64,000 nucleotides of DNA from JADCRZ01 sp037718865 (GCA_037718865.1 JBBJMP010000001.1:496001-560000), one strand, 5' to 3'. Positions 14,767 through 23,971 are shown, counted from the stretch's first letter. Numbers and translations are program-made. The notes: generated from the sequence alone by a model not told the origin.

Positions 14767-16638
14767 CTAAGGGTAAAGCGTTCCTGCTACCAAATATCTC
14801 CAATCATAATTATCAGCCGCATGTGCCCCCTGCGGCTGAATTTTGGTTTGCAACACGGCAGCTTTCAATATTTTCTTCTTAACCAGGTTCTTTTTAGCTT
14901 CATGAACATAATCCTGCAAAGCTTTATCTTGCATCCACTGCTGCTGAGGCGGTTCAAAGCCTACCTTGTCGGTTCTCCACAGAATTTCCTTAGGTAAATA
15001 TGCTGCCATGGATAACCGAAGTAACTGTTTTGTATAACCGCTGTGAACCTTGTACCGGGGTGGTAACCTGAAACAAAATTCTACCAGCTGATGGCACAAA
15101 AAGGGTAGCCTTACCTCCCTCCCGTGCGCCATGGAATTCCGGTCGGCATAGCGCAACAGCTCTTCCAATCCATAAACAAAAGTGTTATAATAAAGAATGT
15201 CGTTAAGTGAACGAATAACCGGTTTATTAAAATGCTTGTGGTGGCTTTCTATATAATAATCGTTTGCAACATAGGGATGACCTTTCTTTTTTTGAGATTC
15301 ACGGACGCCAAGTCTCACGGCAGCTTGTTCCGGCATCCACGCAGCCAGGTAATTCTTCCAGTTCCACGCAAATGGCACCCGGTTCTTGCGAAGCGCCGAC
15401 AGTTGAATGTTAAAGTAAGTGAACGATTCATGAAACAACAGATCCTGCAGGTACCAATGGATGTATTTGGGATAACCTGCCATTACTTCGTCTGCCCCCT
15501 GCCCGTCAAGTAAAACAGTCACGTTGTGCTGTTTTGCCAGCTCAAACACCTTGAATTGTGCGTATATGCTGGTGGAATTAAACGGTTCTTCCTGGAAGTG
15601 GCATAACGTTTCGAATTCGGCAAGAAACTGATCTGATGAAGGAACAACCTGGTAATTATCTATCTTATATGTATCGGCGACAAGCTTGATAAAGGCAGAC
15701 TCATCCTTCTCGAAACCGGGAAATACAGCAGAGAAGGTCTTTAGCATGCTGGCCGCACTATGCAGGGGGTCAGTTGACTGCAACTGTTTCAGGATAGCAA
15801 CAATAGACGAGCTATCTATGCCCCCGCTCAGGCTGGTTCCTACCGGAACATCACTTCTTAAACGCCGTTTAACGGAAGATGTCAGACATTGGTGGAAAGA
15901 AATTATATAGCGGTCTTCCTCATCATTCGATTGTTCAACGGGATCGATATCATAATAACGGGTGGTTTGAAATGTTTGCAGGCGGTGATTGAAATGAATG
16001 TAATGAGACGGAGGAAGTGAACTGATACCGGTAAAAAATGTTTCCGATTTATCATCCGGGTTTTGAACGTAACCCAAGGTAAGATAATTGAGCATCATAG
16101 GATCATTCATGTCTTTCGCAACATTAGCCTCCCATAGCGCCTTCATTTCCGAAGCAAAAATCAGGGTATGCTTTTCTTTATGAACGTGATAATAGAAAGG
16201 CTTCTCCCCAAAACGGTCCCTGGCTGCAAACAAGGTCTGGTTTTTCTCATCCCAGATAGCTAATGCAAACATCCCATCAAAATGGCCAAGGCATTTTTCG
16301 TGATAACAGGCATAGGCCGCTAGTATAACTTCCGTATCGGAATTTGATTGAAAAAAATATCCCTTGCTTTTAAGGTCTTCACGTATTTCAATATAGTTAT
16401 ACAACTCCCCGTTATATACGATGGAGTAGCGATCCAGATAATGCATGGGTTGACTGCCTGCATCGGTGAGATCGATGATGGCTAGTCTCCGGTGACCCAA
16501 ACCTGCAGTATTACCTGCGTTTATCCAAAAGCACTCTCCTTCTGGTCCTCTGTGCCTGATGGCGTCGGTCATCCGCTTTAACCGCTGCCGGGTAATCTGG
16601 CTAAAATCTGAAGAAATGATTCCTGCAATACCACACAT
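14767..16638 (-). CDS. asnB: Asparagine synthase (glutamine-hydrolysing)
   Basis: A 623-residue two-domain enzyme making Asn (or amidating a related acid) from Asp, Gln and ATP. The N-terminal class II glutaminase begins MCGIAGIISS with the nucleophile Cys2 intact, then RHRGPEGE and GLGHRRLAIIDLTDAGSQPM. The synthetase domain has the PP-loop SLSGGIDSSS at about residues 267-276 and LLDGQGADEVMAGYPKY downstream. Genes of this length are AsnB-like and in some genomes serve glycan or peptide pathways, so a role in free asparagine supply is likely but not proven. It is a single-gene unit on the minus strand. Confidence 0.9.
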   Translation of the reverse strand: MCGIAGIISSDFSQITRQRLKRMTDAIRHRGPEGECFWINAGNTAGLGHRRLAIIDLTDAGSQPMHYLDRYSIVYNGELYNYIEIREDLKSKGYFFQSNSDTEVILAAYACYHEKCLGHFDGMFALAIWDEKNQTLFAARDRFGEKPFYYHVHKEKHTLIFASEMKALWEANVAKDMNDPMMLNYLTLGYVQNPDDKSETFFTGISSLPPSHYIHFNHRLQTFQTTRYYDIDPVEQSNDEEDRYIISFHQCLTSSVKRRLRSDVPVGTSLSGGIDSSSIVAILKQLQSTDPLHSAASMLKTFSAVFPGFEKDESAFIKLVADTYKIDNYQVVPSSDQFLAEFETLCHFQEEPFNSTSIYAQFKVFELAKQHNVTVLLDGQGADEVMAGYPKYIHWYLQDLLFHESFTYFNIQLSALRKNRVPFAWNWKNYLAAWMPEQAAVRLGVRESQKKKGHPYVANDYYIESHHKHFNKPVIRSLNDILYYNTFVYGLEELLRYADRNSMAHGREVRLPFLCHQLVEFCFRLPPRYKVHSGYTKQLLRLSMAAYLPKEILWRTDKVGFEPPQQQWMQDKALQDYVHEAKKNLVKKKILKAAVLQTKIQPQGAHAADNYDWRYLVAGTLYP

Positions 16639-16724
16639 AGTGTAAATATCGGAAATCCTTATCCTAATGTATTAACCGGCTAATGTCGTCTGTGGTCAGG
16701 CTAATTGCCCAGCATATGAACCCA

Positions 16725-17342
16725 TCAGGGCAAGATTTTTTTGGTAGTTTTGACCGGCTTTTTAGCTGACGTTTTAGCGCTGATTTTCATCGGGATAGTC
16801 ACCATAAATTTTTCCCAGGCGGCAGATAATGTAAAACCTGTTGATGACTTTTCGAAATACATGGTAAAAGGCTCAAGCTGATCGTTCAGTTTTTGAACGG
16901 GAGCCTCGACACGCACAACATCTTTTTTACTATGATATTTAAAACTTCCCCAGGTATTTGTTTCTGTGTTAATGATGATCATCCATTTCTCTGTACTTGG
17001 GATAGCATACAAGGTGTAACGTCCCCTTGGCACCGTTTTGTTTCCAACCGTAACGTCAAAAAAGAATTCTATTTCTGTTGCTTCGTTGGCACCAAGCCGC
17101 CATACTTTGTCATACTCAACCAACTCGCCAAAAATTGTTCTGTTACTTATCTGGGGACGGCTATAGATTACTCTTGCCACCAGGGGTTCTGTAATTTTAT
17201 CCTGGATCTTTAATATCGGGAAGTTTGCCGGATAATAACACATGTCCATTGGAGATTGATCCATTGCTGAAATTTTGTTTTGTCCAAAGCCGGTAAATAC
17301 GGCGCAGACAAAGACGGCTCCTGTAATGATTATCTTCATCAT
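16725..17342 (-). CDS. DUF2911 periplasmic protein
   Basis: A 205-residue exported protein of the DUF2911 family. The signal peptide is MMKIIITGAVFVCAVFTGFGQ. The family core is visible as ARVIYSRPQISNRTIFGELVEYDKVWRLGANEATEIEF, followed by GRYTLYAIPSTEKWMIIIN. The C-terminus is Lys/Ala/Ser-rich (ISAKTSAKKPVKTTKK). Function is unknown; members are frequent in Bacteroidota and often occur as lone genes. Thirty bp separate it from the ACP phosphodiesterase gene upstream on the same strand, so they are probably cotranscribed. Confidence 0.85.
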   Translation of the reverse strand: MMKIIITGAVFVCAVFTGFGQNKISAMDQSPMDMCYYPANFPILKIQDKITEPLVARVIYSRPQISNRTIFGELVEYDKVWRLGANEATEIEFFFDVTVGNKTVPRGRYTLYAIPSTEKWMIIINTETNTWGSFKYHSKKDVVRVEAPVQKLNDQLEPFTMYFEKSSTGFTLSAAWEKFMVTIPMKISAKTSAKKPVKTTKKILP

Positions 17343-17371
17343 ATATCTTTTAAGTATAAATATAAGAGTTG

Positions 17372-17968
17372 TCAGATTCTATAAATTAGTTGCAAATTAT
17401 AAGTGGCAAAGTCTTTTAATGCCGGAAAGAATTCCTGGTAGCATGACCTCAACTCATCGTAACGATTCTCAAATATTGAAAATGCCTGATCGGCCTCATC
17501 AATGTATTTTGCCCTTCGTACCAGCCCGCCAAAGCTTCTCCTAATCCCTTCGGTGTGTTTGTAGTTATACAACCAGTTGTGCCTTTTCATATAGGGAAAC
17601 ATCAACCTGAAGCCCCCGGGTAAGTCAGGCTCAAACGATTCGAGTATCCGGTAAGTGTTTGCAGCAAATACAGATAAATACTGATCATCCGGAAAAACAG
17701 ATTTATCGTTAGCCAGAAAATGGTCATAAACGATATCAATAAACGCAGCGGAGTACAGGCGGTACACAGGCCTGAAAAACGCCTTGGCCTTATCGTTTGC
17801 CGGGTAGTAATCCGTAAATTCGTCTATAGCCCTATGGAGGGCGATACCCGTTTGTATCTCTTCGGAATATTGATATTTCTTCCGTCCTTTTACGAAATCA
17901 CTGATCATATTTCCAACCACTACTCCAGGGTAATCAAGAGATAGATAAGCATGGGCAAGATAGTTCAT
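17372..17968 (-). CDS. acpH: Acyl carrier protein phosphodiesterase
   Basis: A 198-residue AcpH/DUF479 protein of the HD-type metal-dependent hydrolases; it removes the 4'-phosphopantetheine arm from ACP. Typical motifs: NYLAHAYLSLDYPGVVVGNMISDFVKGR at the N-terminus, GIALHRAIDEFTDYYP (metal ligands) and DIVYDHFLANDKSVF. Length is as usual for the family. ATG at 17968. It transcribes away from the tiny ORF and the deoxyhypusine synthase homologue. Confidence 0.87.
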   Translation of the reverse strand: MNYLAHAYLSLDYPGVVVGNMISDFVKGRKKYQYSEEIQTGIALHRAIDEFTDYYPANDKAKAFFRPVYRLYSAAFIDIVYDHFLANDKSVFPDDQYLSVFAANTYRILESFEPDLPGGFRLMFPYMKRHNWLYNYKHTEGIRRSFGGLVRRAKYIDEADQAFSIFENRYDELRSCYQEFFPALKDFATYNLQLIYRI

Positions 17969-18077
17969 AGTTGCGCGGCACTTTGAATTGGTGCTGTTCC
18001 GATTATCATACGCATCAGGATCAAATATAGCTTATTAACTGCAGCTAACATTTCCTGTAATGCTATAGAAAATGCAG

Positions 18078-18167
18078 ATGAGCAAAAAATACTCCAAAGC
18101 ACCGACGGCACTTCCTGGTCGTTTCATAAAAAGGTCAAGCTACAATAAATTAACACAGCGTTGGTAA
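18078..18167 (+). CDS. Candidate tiny basic protein, 29 residues
   Basis: ATG 18078 opens a 29-codon frame, MSKKYSKAPTALPGRF then IKRSSYNKLTQRW, ending at TAA 18165-18167. Five Lys and three Arg with only no acidic residues make it strongly basic. A strong intrinsic terminator begins 4 bp after the stop, on the same strand and with no other plus-strand gene upstream for it to serve. An ATG two codons earlier (18072) is an alternative start. I do not recognise it; ribosome- or nucleic-acid-binding would fit the charge, but that is inference. The transcript could equally be a small RNA. Confidence 0.45.
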   Translation: MSKKYSKAPTALPGRFIKRSSYNKLTQRW

Positions 18168-18171
18168 CATG

Positions 18172-18197
18172 AGCCCTGCCTAAAGCAGGGCTTTTTT
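18172..18197 (+). terminator. Intrinsic terminator after the tiny ORF
   Basis: AGCCCTGC-CTAAA-GCAGGGCT is a perfect 8-bp stem with a 5-nt loop, followed by TTTTT on the plus strand. The minus strand has no T-tract. The DHS-homologue promoter element lies downstream at 18247, so this terminator ends a separate, upstream plus-strand transcript. Confidence 0.85.
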
Positions 18198-18246
18198 ATA
18201 CCCGGTATTGAACCGGCCACGAAACAGCAAGCTGATAAAAAAACAA

Positions 18247-18254
18247 TACTTTTG
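18247..18254 (+). promoter_or_regulatory. -7 element of the deoxyhypusine synthase homologue
   Basis: TACTTTTG, an exact TAnnTTTG, lies 36 nt before ATG 18290. No TTG at 19-22 nt upstream. Confidence 0.5.
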
Positions 18255-18289
18255 CCGATATTCCGTAAAAAGACCAATAAGAAACAACC

Positions 18290-19264
18290 ATGAGTAAAGG
18301 ACCTGTATCGACTTTTATCCAACATCATTATAGACATTTTAATGCTGCTGCATTGGTGGATGCGGCCAGGGGTTATGAAACCCATTTACTGGAAGGTGGC
18401 AAGATGATGATTACGCTGGCAGGTGCTATGAGCACGGGAGAATTAGGTATTTCCCTGGCAGAAATGATACGCCAGGGAAAGTGTGATATCATTAGTTGCA
18501 CTGGCGCCAATCTGGAAGAAGACATCATGAACCTGGTAGCCCATTCACATTACCAGCGAATCCCAAATTATCGTGACCTTACTCCTCAACAGGAATGGGA
18601 ATTGCTGGAAAAAGGACTAAACAGGGTAACGGATACCTGCATTCCGGAAGAAGAAGCGTTCAGAAAAATACAACGTCATATCGTTAAACTATGGAAGGAT
18701 GCTGAATCAAAGGGAGAACGTTACTTTCCGCATGAATATATGTATCAGTTATTATTGAGTGGGGTTATGAAGGAAGATTATGAAATAGACCCACGGGACA
18801 GCTGGATGATCGCTGCAGCGGAAAAAAATCTTCCCATTGTTGTTCCTGGTTGGGAAGATAGTACGATGGGTAACATCTTCGCCTCTTATGTCATAAAAAA
18901 AGAAATTAATGCCGCGACGATGAAAAGCGGCATAGAATACATGGTTTGGCTAAGTGACTGGTATCGGAATAATTCTCCCGGCAAGGGTATTGGATTTTTT
19001 CAGGTAGGTGGCGGCATTGCCGGAGATTTTCCCATTTGCGTAGTTCCCATGATGTACCAGGATCTCGAATGGCATGATGTTCCATTCTGGAGTTATTTTT
19101 GCCAGATCAGTGATTCCACGACTTCTTACGGATCGTATTCCGGAGCAGTGCCCAATGAAAAAATTACCTGGGGTAAATTAGACATTCATACGCCAAAATT
19201 TATAGTGGAAAGCGATGCCACCATTGTGGTGCCGCTCATCTTTGCATATATACTAGGTTGGTAG
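18290..19264 (+). CDS. Deoxyhypusine synthase family protein
   Basis: A 324-residue DHS-fold protein (PF01916). In eukaryotes and archaea DHS transfers the aminobutyl group of spermidine to eIF5A; bacteria lack eIF5A, and bacterial homologues such as homospermidine synthases use free polyamines. Family features seen: LAGAMSTGELGISLAEMIR, SCTGANLEED, PIVVPGWEDSTMGN, VGGGIAGDF and the catalytic lysine region NEKITWGKLD, with Lys296 in the position of the active-site Lys. So the enzyme is probably active, with a polyamine or unknown amine acceptor. ATG at 18290 has an A-rich leader. No polyamine gene is adjacent. Confidence 0.85.
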   Translation: MSKGPVSTFIQHHYRHFNAAALVDAARGYETHLLEGGKMMITLAGAMSTGELGISLAEMIRQGKCDIISCTGANLEEDIMNLVAHSHYQRIPNYRDLTPQQEWELLEKGLNRVTDTCIPEEEAFRKIQRHIVKLWKDAESKGERYFPHEYMYQLLLSGVMKEDYEIDPRDSWMIAAAEKNLPIVVPGWEDSTMGNIFASYVIKKEINAATMKSGIEYMVWLSDWYRNNSPGKGIGFFQVGGGIAGDFPICVVPMMYQDLEWHDVPFWSYFCQISDSTTSYGSYSGAVPNEKITWGKLDIHTPKFIVESDATIVVPLIFAYILGW

Positions 19265-19295
19265 GTGCTGAAACAAAGGCCGCCGGGCACCTCGC

Positions 19296-20855
19296 CTACT
19301 GCAAGGGAATATCCCGTTTTAGCATGCCATTACGGTTTGCTATTTTCCAGGCTGTATGAAATACCAGGCGGATTCTTTTTTCCATTAATGAAAAGTTGAT
19401 CTTTTCAATAGTATCGGTAGGGCGATGGTAATCGGCATGTGTCCCATTGAAATAAAAAAGAATCGGAACCCCTTTCCTGGCAAAATTAAAATGATCGCTG
19501 CGGTAAAATATACGTTCCGGATCTTTCGGGTCGTTATACTTGTAATCAAGCTCTAATTTAGTGTACCGCTTATTGACAGACTCGCTGATCTTTTTGAGAT
19601 CAGTACTTAACTTATCGTCGCCGATTACGTATACATAGTTTAATGAATCACCGTAACCCCGCTTGGGATCTATCCTTCCGACCATATCAATATTCAGGTT
19701 GACGGTTGTTTTTTCCAAAGGAAAAACAGGATAATCGGCGTAATATCTTGAACCCCATAAACCCTTTTCTTCTCCGGAAACCGCCATTAACACAATGGTT
19801 CTGCGCGGCCCGTTGCCCTCGGACTTGGCCTTGGCAAATGCTTCTGCCATTTCTATGAGAGAAACCGTTCCGCTTCCATCATCGTCTGCACCAAAATAAA
19901 TAATGTTACCCCGTTTGCCGATATGATCGTAATGTGCTGTAAGGAACACGTATTCTTCCTTCTTATCTGATCCTTCAATCAAAGCCACCACATTACTACT
20001 AGTGCCGGCTTCATACTTCATTTCCCGGTAAGTAAACGATACCTTTTCATTAACTATGCGATAATCCCCCGAACCGCATTTTTCTGCCCTGCCTAATTTA
20101 GTTAATAAGCTGTCGCCATATTTTAACCCAAATAGCTGCCTAAAAGCCTTATGGGATATATTTGCCACATTAATACTGTTTTTTACTTCCTTTAGCGGCA
20201 GGTAGGTCCCTGATTTCTTAATCTGTACGGCATTTCCAGAGTCAATGTAAACAATTCCCGGCGACACTACCAGGACCCCCACCGCGCCCTTAGTGATAGC
20301 CGCCTCAATCTTTTTTCGCATGGAAGACCAGGCAGACGGAAACCGGGTACCTGTTAAAAGGAAGCTATTGCCTTGCTTAGGTTCCCCTGACGATAACATT
20401 ATGACGGCTCCTTTAACATCCAGGTTCTTGTAATCATCGTACAATGAATCACTGATGCCGTAACCCGCAAATACTAACCTGTCAGCATGCACGCTGTCAT
20501 TTTCATTCAAAGACGCGGACATCATAAAATCCGTGCCCAACGCAAGAATGTGTTGCCCAATGATAATAGTTCCTGAAACCAGGGTATCTTCAATCAGGGA
20601 AAAATGCTGTTGGTAAGAACCATTGTTTCCCGGCTTCAATCCGAAAGAAGAAAACTGGCTTTCGATATATGCGGCAGCCTTTTTTTGACCGGGTGTAGCT
20701 GTTTCGCGTCCTTCCATTTCCGGACCAGCTACAATGGCCAGGTGTTTTTGCAGGTCAGCAGCAGTAATAGAGACTGCGTACTTTTCAGACCTGCCCTGCG
20801 AAAAACAAACAATTCCCTGAATACTTAACAGTACTGTATAAACGATTATTCTCAT
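19296..20855 (-). CDS. Secreted M28 family zinc aminopeptidase
   Basis: A 519-residue exported metallopeptidase. A signal peptide (MRIIVYTVLLSIQGIVCFSQ) precedes GPEMEGRETATPGQKKAAAYIESQF, a PA-like insert of about 150 residues, and the M28 catalytic domain: LTAHYDHIG (first zinc His/Asp), GADDDGSGTVSLIEMAEAF (bridging Asp), GEEKGLWGSRYYAD (catalytic Glu) and NLNIDMVGRID. All key ligands look intact. It probably trims N-terminal residues from peptides in the periplasm. The gene is alone on the minus strand with only 31 bp to the convergent DHS homologue stop. Confidence 0.88.
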   Translation of the reverse strand: MRIIVYTVLLSIQGIVCFSQGRSEKYAVSITAADLQKHLAIVAGPEMEGRETATPGQKKAAAYIESQFSSFGLKPGNNGSYQQHFSLIEDTLVSGTIIIGQHILALGTDFMMSASLNENDSVHADRLVFAGYGISDSLYDDYKNLDVKGAVIMLSSGEPKQGNSFLLTGTRFPSAWSSMRKKIEAAITKGAVGVLVVSPGIVYIDSGNAVQIKKSGTYLPLKEVKNSINVANISHKAFRQLFGLKYGDSLLTKLGRAEKCGSGDYRIVNEKVSFTYREMKYEAGTSSNVVALIEGSDKKEEYVFLTAHYDHIGKRGNIIYFGADDDGSGTVSLIEMAEAFAKAKSEGNGPRRTIVLMAVSGEEKGLWGSRYYADYPVFPLEKTTVNLNIDMVGRIDPKRGYGDSLNYVYVIGDDKLSTDLKKISESVNKRYTKLELDYKYNDPKDPERIFYRSDHFNFARKGVPILFYFNGTHADYHRPTDTIEKINFSLMEKRIRLVFHTAWKIANRNGMLKRDIPLQ

Positions 20856-20914
20856 CTAAAGCAAGTATTAAGGGTTGGTCTGTAGTTGGAATTTAAAGCA
20901 GATAGTTCGGGTCA

Positions 20915-21772
20915 TCAACTCCATTCCTTCTCCTCATCAATGCTTTTTACTTCCATATCGCTGATAGCTTTAGCGGATATCCAGATACTGATTTCATACA
21001 ATGCCAGAATAGGGATAGTGACAATCATCATGCTTATAACATCCGGAGGCGTAATAACTGAGGCAATGATCAGGATGATAACAAAGGCATACTTTCGGTT
21101 GGTGCGTAAGAAAGCAGGGGTAAGCACTCCGATTTTTGACAGGAAGAACACCACCAAAGGAAGTTGAAATACTACCCCGGTGCCTAAGATCAACGATACG
21201 ATATTGTCAACATAGTCACTTACGGTAAATGTGTTGGCTATTAAAGGACTTAAGGTGTAAGACGCAAAGAAGTTAACGGTGTAGGGTGCGATAAGGTAAT
21301 ACCCGAAAGCTACTCCCAAAAAGAACATTAATGATACCCAGAAAATAACGCCCCGGGTCTTTTTCTGTTCTTTGGGCGTAAGGGCAGGTTTTGTGAACCG
21401 CCAGAATTCCCAAAAAATATAAGGAAACACCAATATGAACCCGCCTACCAGCGAAATGGTAAAACTCATCATAAACTGGCTGCTCATTTCTGTACTGATC
21501 AGTTTAAGATTGATATCATTTAAGCACATACCGGCACCCAATCCTAAAGAATGACTCACATTACATAACACTTTATATGTTATAAAATCTTTGTGTGCAG
21601 GCCCCATAACAATGGAATCAAAAAAGAAATCCATCTTAACAAATACAACTATGGCGCCCACCAAAAGGGCAATGACGGAACGCATGATGTGCCAGCGCAA
21701 CGCCTCCAGGTGGTCGATAAATGACATTTCAGCCTTCTCGGGAGAATTCTTAAAAAAATTGGTAAGTGCCAT
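20915..21772 (-). CDS. tatC: Twin-arginine translocase subunit TatC
   Basis: A 285-residue TatC, the signal-peptide receptor of the Tat export pathway. It shows the opening FIDHLEALRWHIMRSV (conserved HLxELR-type), and the FxFWRFTKPALTPKEQKK cytoplasmic loop, with six hydrophobic helices. ATG 21770-21772 (MALTNFFKNSPEKAEMSF) is chosen over an upstream start. No tatA is beside it. A Tat-variant signal on ActB, about 36 kb away, would be one possible client, although that signal type in ACIII may not be exported. Confidence 0.92.
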   Translation of the reverse strand: MALTNFFKNSPEKAEMSFIDHLEALRWHIMRSVIALLVGAIVVFVKMDFFFDSIVMGPAHKDFITYKVLCNVSHSLGLGAGMCLNDINLKLISTEMSSQFMMSFTISLVGGFILVFPYIFWEFWRFTKPALTPKEQKKTRGVIFWVSLMFFLGVAFGYYLIAPYTVNFFASYTLSPLIANTFTVSDYVDNIVSLILGTGVVFQLPLVVFFLSKIGVLTPAFLRTNRKYAFVIILIIASVITPPDVISMMIVTIPILALYEISIWISAKAISDMEVKSIDEEKEWS

Positions 21773-21907
21773 TGTGGTATATAAAGCGGGCAAAATTATA
21801 GGTTTAATGTGAATGACTAAGACATAATTTACGGTTAAACGAACTATATCGATTTAAATTGGCCGGACAGCAGGGAAGTAGCAGGCCATTTGCAGCGGAC
21901 CGGCGGA

Positions 21908-23188
21908 TTATTTTAGAATCTTCAAACGCACCATTTCAATCCGGGTATCACTGACACCCATTATGTCAAATTCATAGTCACCTATGATAATACGCTCCTT
22001 TATTTTAGGGATGGTCTCATGCTGGTGAATGATAAAGCCGGACAGCGTTTCGGATTCATTTTCTGGTAGTTCAAGCTCGTACTTTTCGTTAAGATAGTCA
22101 AGTTCCAGTCTTCCGGAGAAAATATATTCCTGATCGGATAATTTTTTCTCTTCAAAATCTTCGGTATCGTATTCATCTTTTATTTCACCAAAGATCTCTT
22201 CCAGCAGATCTTCCATGGTAACAATGCCTGCTGTACCTCCGTATTCGTCAACCACCCAGGCAATGCTTTTTCTTTCTTTGGAGAACTTTGAAATCAGTCC
22301 GGTTGCGCTCATGCTTTCCGGCACTGCCGGTATGGGCAATAATATAGCCCGTACGTCAGCAGGGTGTTTGAATAGATCCAACTGGTGAATATACCCTACG
22401 ATGTGGTCGATATTGTTCTCATAAACCAGCAGCTTGCTTAACTGTGTATCGATGAATTTTTTCCGAACGACCTCAATCGAAACCGAGATATCGACTCCTA
22501 CGATCTCCTTCCGGGGCACCAGGCATTTGCGGATCTTAATATTTGGCAGGGAAAGGGCGTTCTCGAACAACTCTGTGTTAAGGTCTTGGTTATCAGGATC
22601 CTGCTCACTATTTTGCTGGAAAAAATGTTCCATATCCGCCCGGGAGAAGGCCTGTTTTTTTTCATCGACCCTTACGTTGAACAGGTACTTAAGAATACCT
22701 TCAGCCAGGTATACAAAGATGGCGGCCACCGGATAAAATATGGTATAGAAGAAATTGGTTATAGATGATATGACCCCGGACAACAGGAATTCGCTTTTTG
22801 CTCTCCAAACAGCCTTGGGAATAAATTGACCAAATAGCAGGATGATGAAGGTTGAAGTGAGCGTTTCGAAAAGTAATTTGATAAAGTTTACATAAGCTTC
22901 CGGGATCTGCCTTTTGTCGCTTAGCCAATCCCAGATAGGTTGCAGCATTTCACCTACTAGAAGTCCGTATATTACCAGAAACACGTTAAAACCGACCAGG
23001 GTGGCACCAATGAATTTGGAAGGCTCATCTAAAAAATAAGATATGAGTATGCCGCTTCGGCGACCTTGTTTCTTTTTTAATTCTACGGTAAGCTTGTTTA
23101 CACTAACAAACGCAATCTGAATACCCACAAAAAAACCAACAAGTAATATTGATAATACAATATAAACTATAGTATTCCAGTTGATCAT
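21908..23188 (-). CDS. CNNM/CBS transporter-associated membrane protein (CorC/HlyC family)
   Basis: A 426-residue protein with an N-terminal CNNM (DUF21) transmembrane domain (helices at about 5-25, 60-85, 100-120, 138-160), a CBS pair at about residues 210-330 (from LPNIKIRKCLVPRKEIVGVD to WVVDEYGGTAGIVTMEDLLEEIFGEI) and a CorC_HlyC C-terminal domain ending NETLSGFIIHQHE. Family members are implicated in Mg2+ or Co2+ efflux. Gliding-type Bacteroidota have a related GldE, but the sequence alone does not settle that. Minus strand, upstream of tatC by about 135 bp. Confidence 0.85.
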   Translation of the reverse strand: MINWNTIVYIVLSILLVGFFVGIQIAFVSVNKLTVELKKKQGRRSGILISYFLDEPSKFIGATLVGFNVFLVIYGLLVGEMLQPIWDWLSDKRQIPEAYVNFIKLLFETLTSTFIILLFGQFIPKAVWRAKSEFLLSGVISSITNFFYTIFYPVAAIFVYLAEGILKYLFNVRVDEKKQAFSRADMEHFFQQNSEQDPDNQDLNTELFENALSLPNIKIRKCLVPRKEIVGVDISVSIEVVRKKFIDTQLSKLLVYENNIDHIVGYIHQLDLFKHPADVRAILLPIPAVPESMSATGLISKFSKERKSIAWVVDEYGGTAGIVTMEDLLEEIFGEIKDEYDTEDFEEKKLSDQEYIFSGRLELDYLNEKYELELPENESETLSGFIIHQHETIPKIKERIIIGDYEFDIMGVSDTRIEMVRLKILK

Positions 23189-23314
23189 AGTAATACGAAT
23201 GTAATAAAAAATCAGGGTAGAGCCGGTTACAAATTCAGCTTACTGCTGTAAACCAGCTTCTGCCTGAGCCGTAAAACTGGTGTATCAATGAACGAACGCT
23301 GAAGGGAATTCTAT

Positions 23315-23890
23315 TCATTGTAAAAATTGATGAATGGCCCGTTCCGCTTCCCTGCAAGCTTTTTCAAGGTCGTTATTCAGTATAACCTTATGAAAGTGGT
23401 GTTTAAAAGACAGTTCGTAAGAAGCTTTATTTAAACGGTCCTGAAGGGTACTCTGGTTTTCCGTTCCACGGCTTTGCAGGCGGCGCCTAAGTTCTTCCAC
23501 TGAAGGCGCTTCAATAAATATGGATAAGGTATATTCAGGATATTGCTGTTGAACATGAATAGCGCCTTTTACGTCGATATCCAGAATGGGGACCTGCCCA
23601 TTGTTCCAGATCCGGTCGAACTCACTTTTTAAAGTGCCGTAAAATTTCCCTTCATAAACCATCTCCCATTCAACGAATTCGTTGTTTTTGATTAACCTGT
23701 TAAACTCTTCAGTACTCATGAAATAATAATCCAGGCCTTCTTTTTCGTTACCCCGCGGCGGGCGGGTCGCCGCTGAAACAGAAAAAGCCAGTTGAGGAAA
23801 CTTTCGTAACAGAAATTTCGTGATAGAGGTTTTTCCCGCACCTGATGGTGCTGTAAGAATGATAATTTTATGTGAAGTACTTGCATCCAT
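23315..23890 (-). CDS. gmk: Guanylate kinase
   Basis: A 191-residue GMP kinase (ATP + GMP to ADP + GDP). The P-loop APSGAGKTS is at residues 14-22, followed by FSVSAATRPPRGNEKEGLDYYFMS, where the GMP-binding Ser and Arg/Tyr lie, and EWEMVYEGKFYGT. Standard length and order. It lies between murA and the CNNM protein on the minus strand. A 10-bp inverted repeat lies just before its start. Confidence 0.93.
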   Translation of the reverse strand: MDASTSHKIIILTAPSGAGKTSITKFLLRKFPQLAFSVSAATRPPRGNEKEGLDYYFMSTEEFNRLIKNNEFVEWEMVYEGKFYGTLKSEFDRIWNNGQVPILDIDVKGAIHVQQQYPEYTLSIFIEAPSVEELRRRLQSRGTENQSTLQDRLNKASYELSFKHHFHKVILNNDLEKACREAERAIHQFLQ

Positions 23891-23910
23891 TGTTTTTGAG
23901 TTGGGGTTTG

Positions 23911-23967
23911 GAGTGATGAGTTATGAGTGAATTATGAGGGATGGATTCAACTCATCTCTCATCACTC
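23911..23967. repeat. Inverted repeat of the GAGTGATGAG type
   Basis: GAGTGATGAG (23911-23920) pairs with CTCATCACTC (23958-23967); further partial copies (TTATGAGTGA, CTCATCTCTC) lie within. It sits between the murA stop (23972) and the gmk start. No T-tract. Confidence 0.65.
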
Positions 23968-23971
23968 ATCA

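Noticed and set aside
18140..18385. Minus-strand ORF across the terminator and the start of the DHS homologue
   Set aside because: It covers a plus-strand terminator and promoter and overlaps a clear gene; no family similarity seen.
19265..19295. GGTGC...GCACC inverted repeat after the DHS homologue
   Set aside because: Short arms, long loop and no T-tract.
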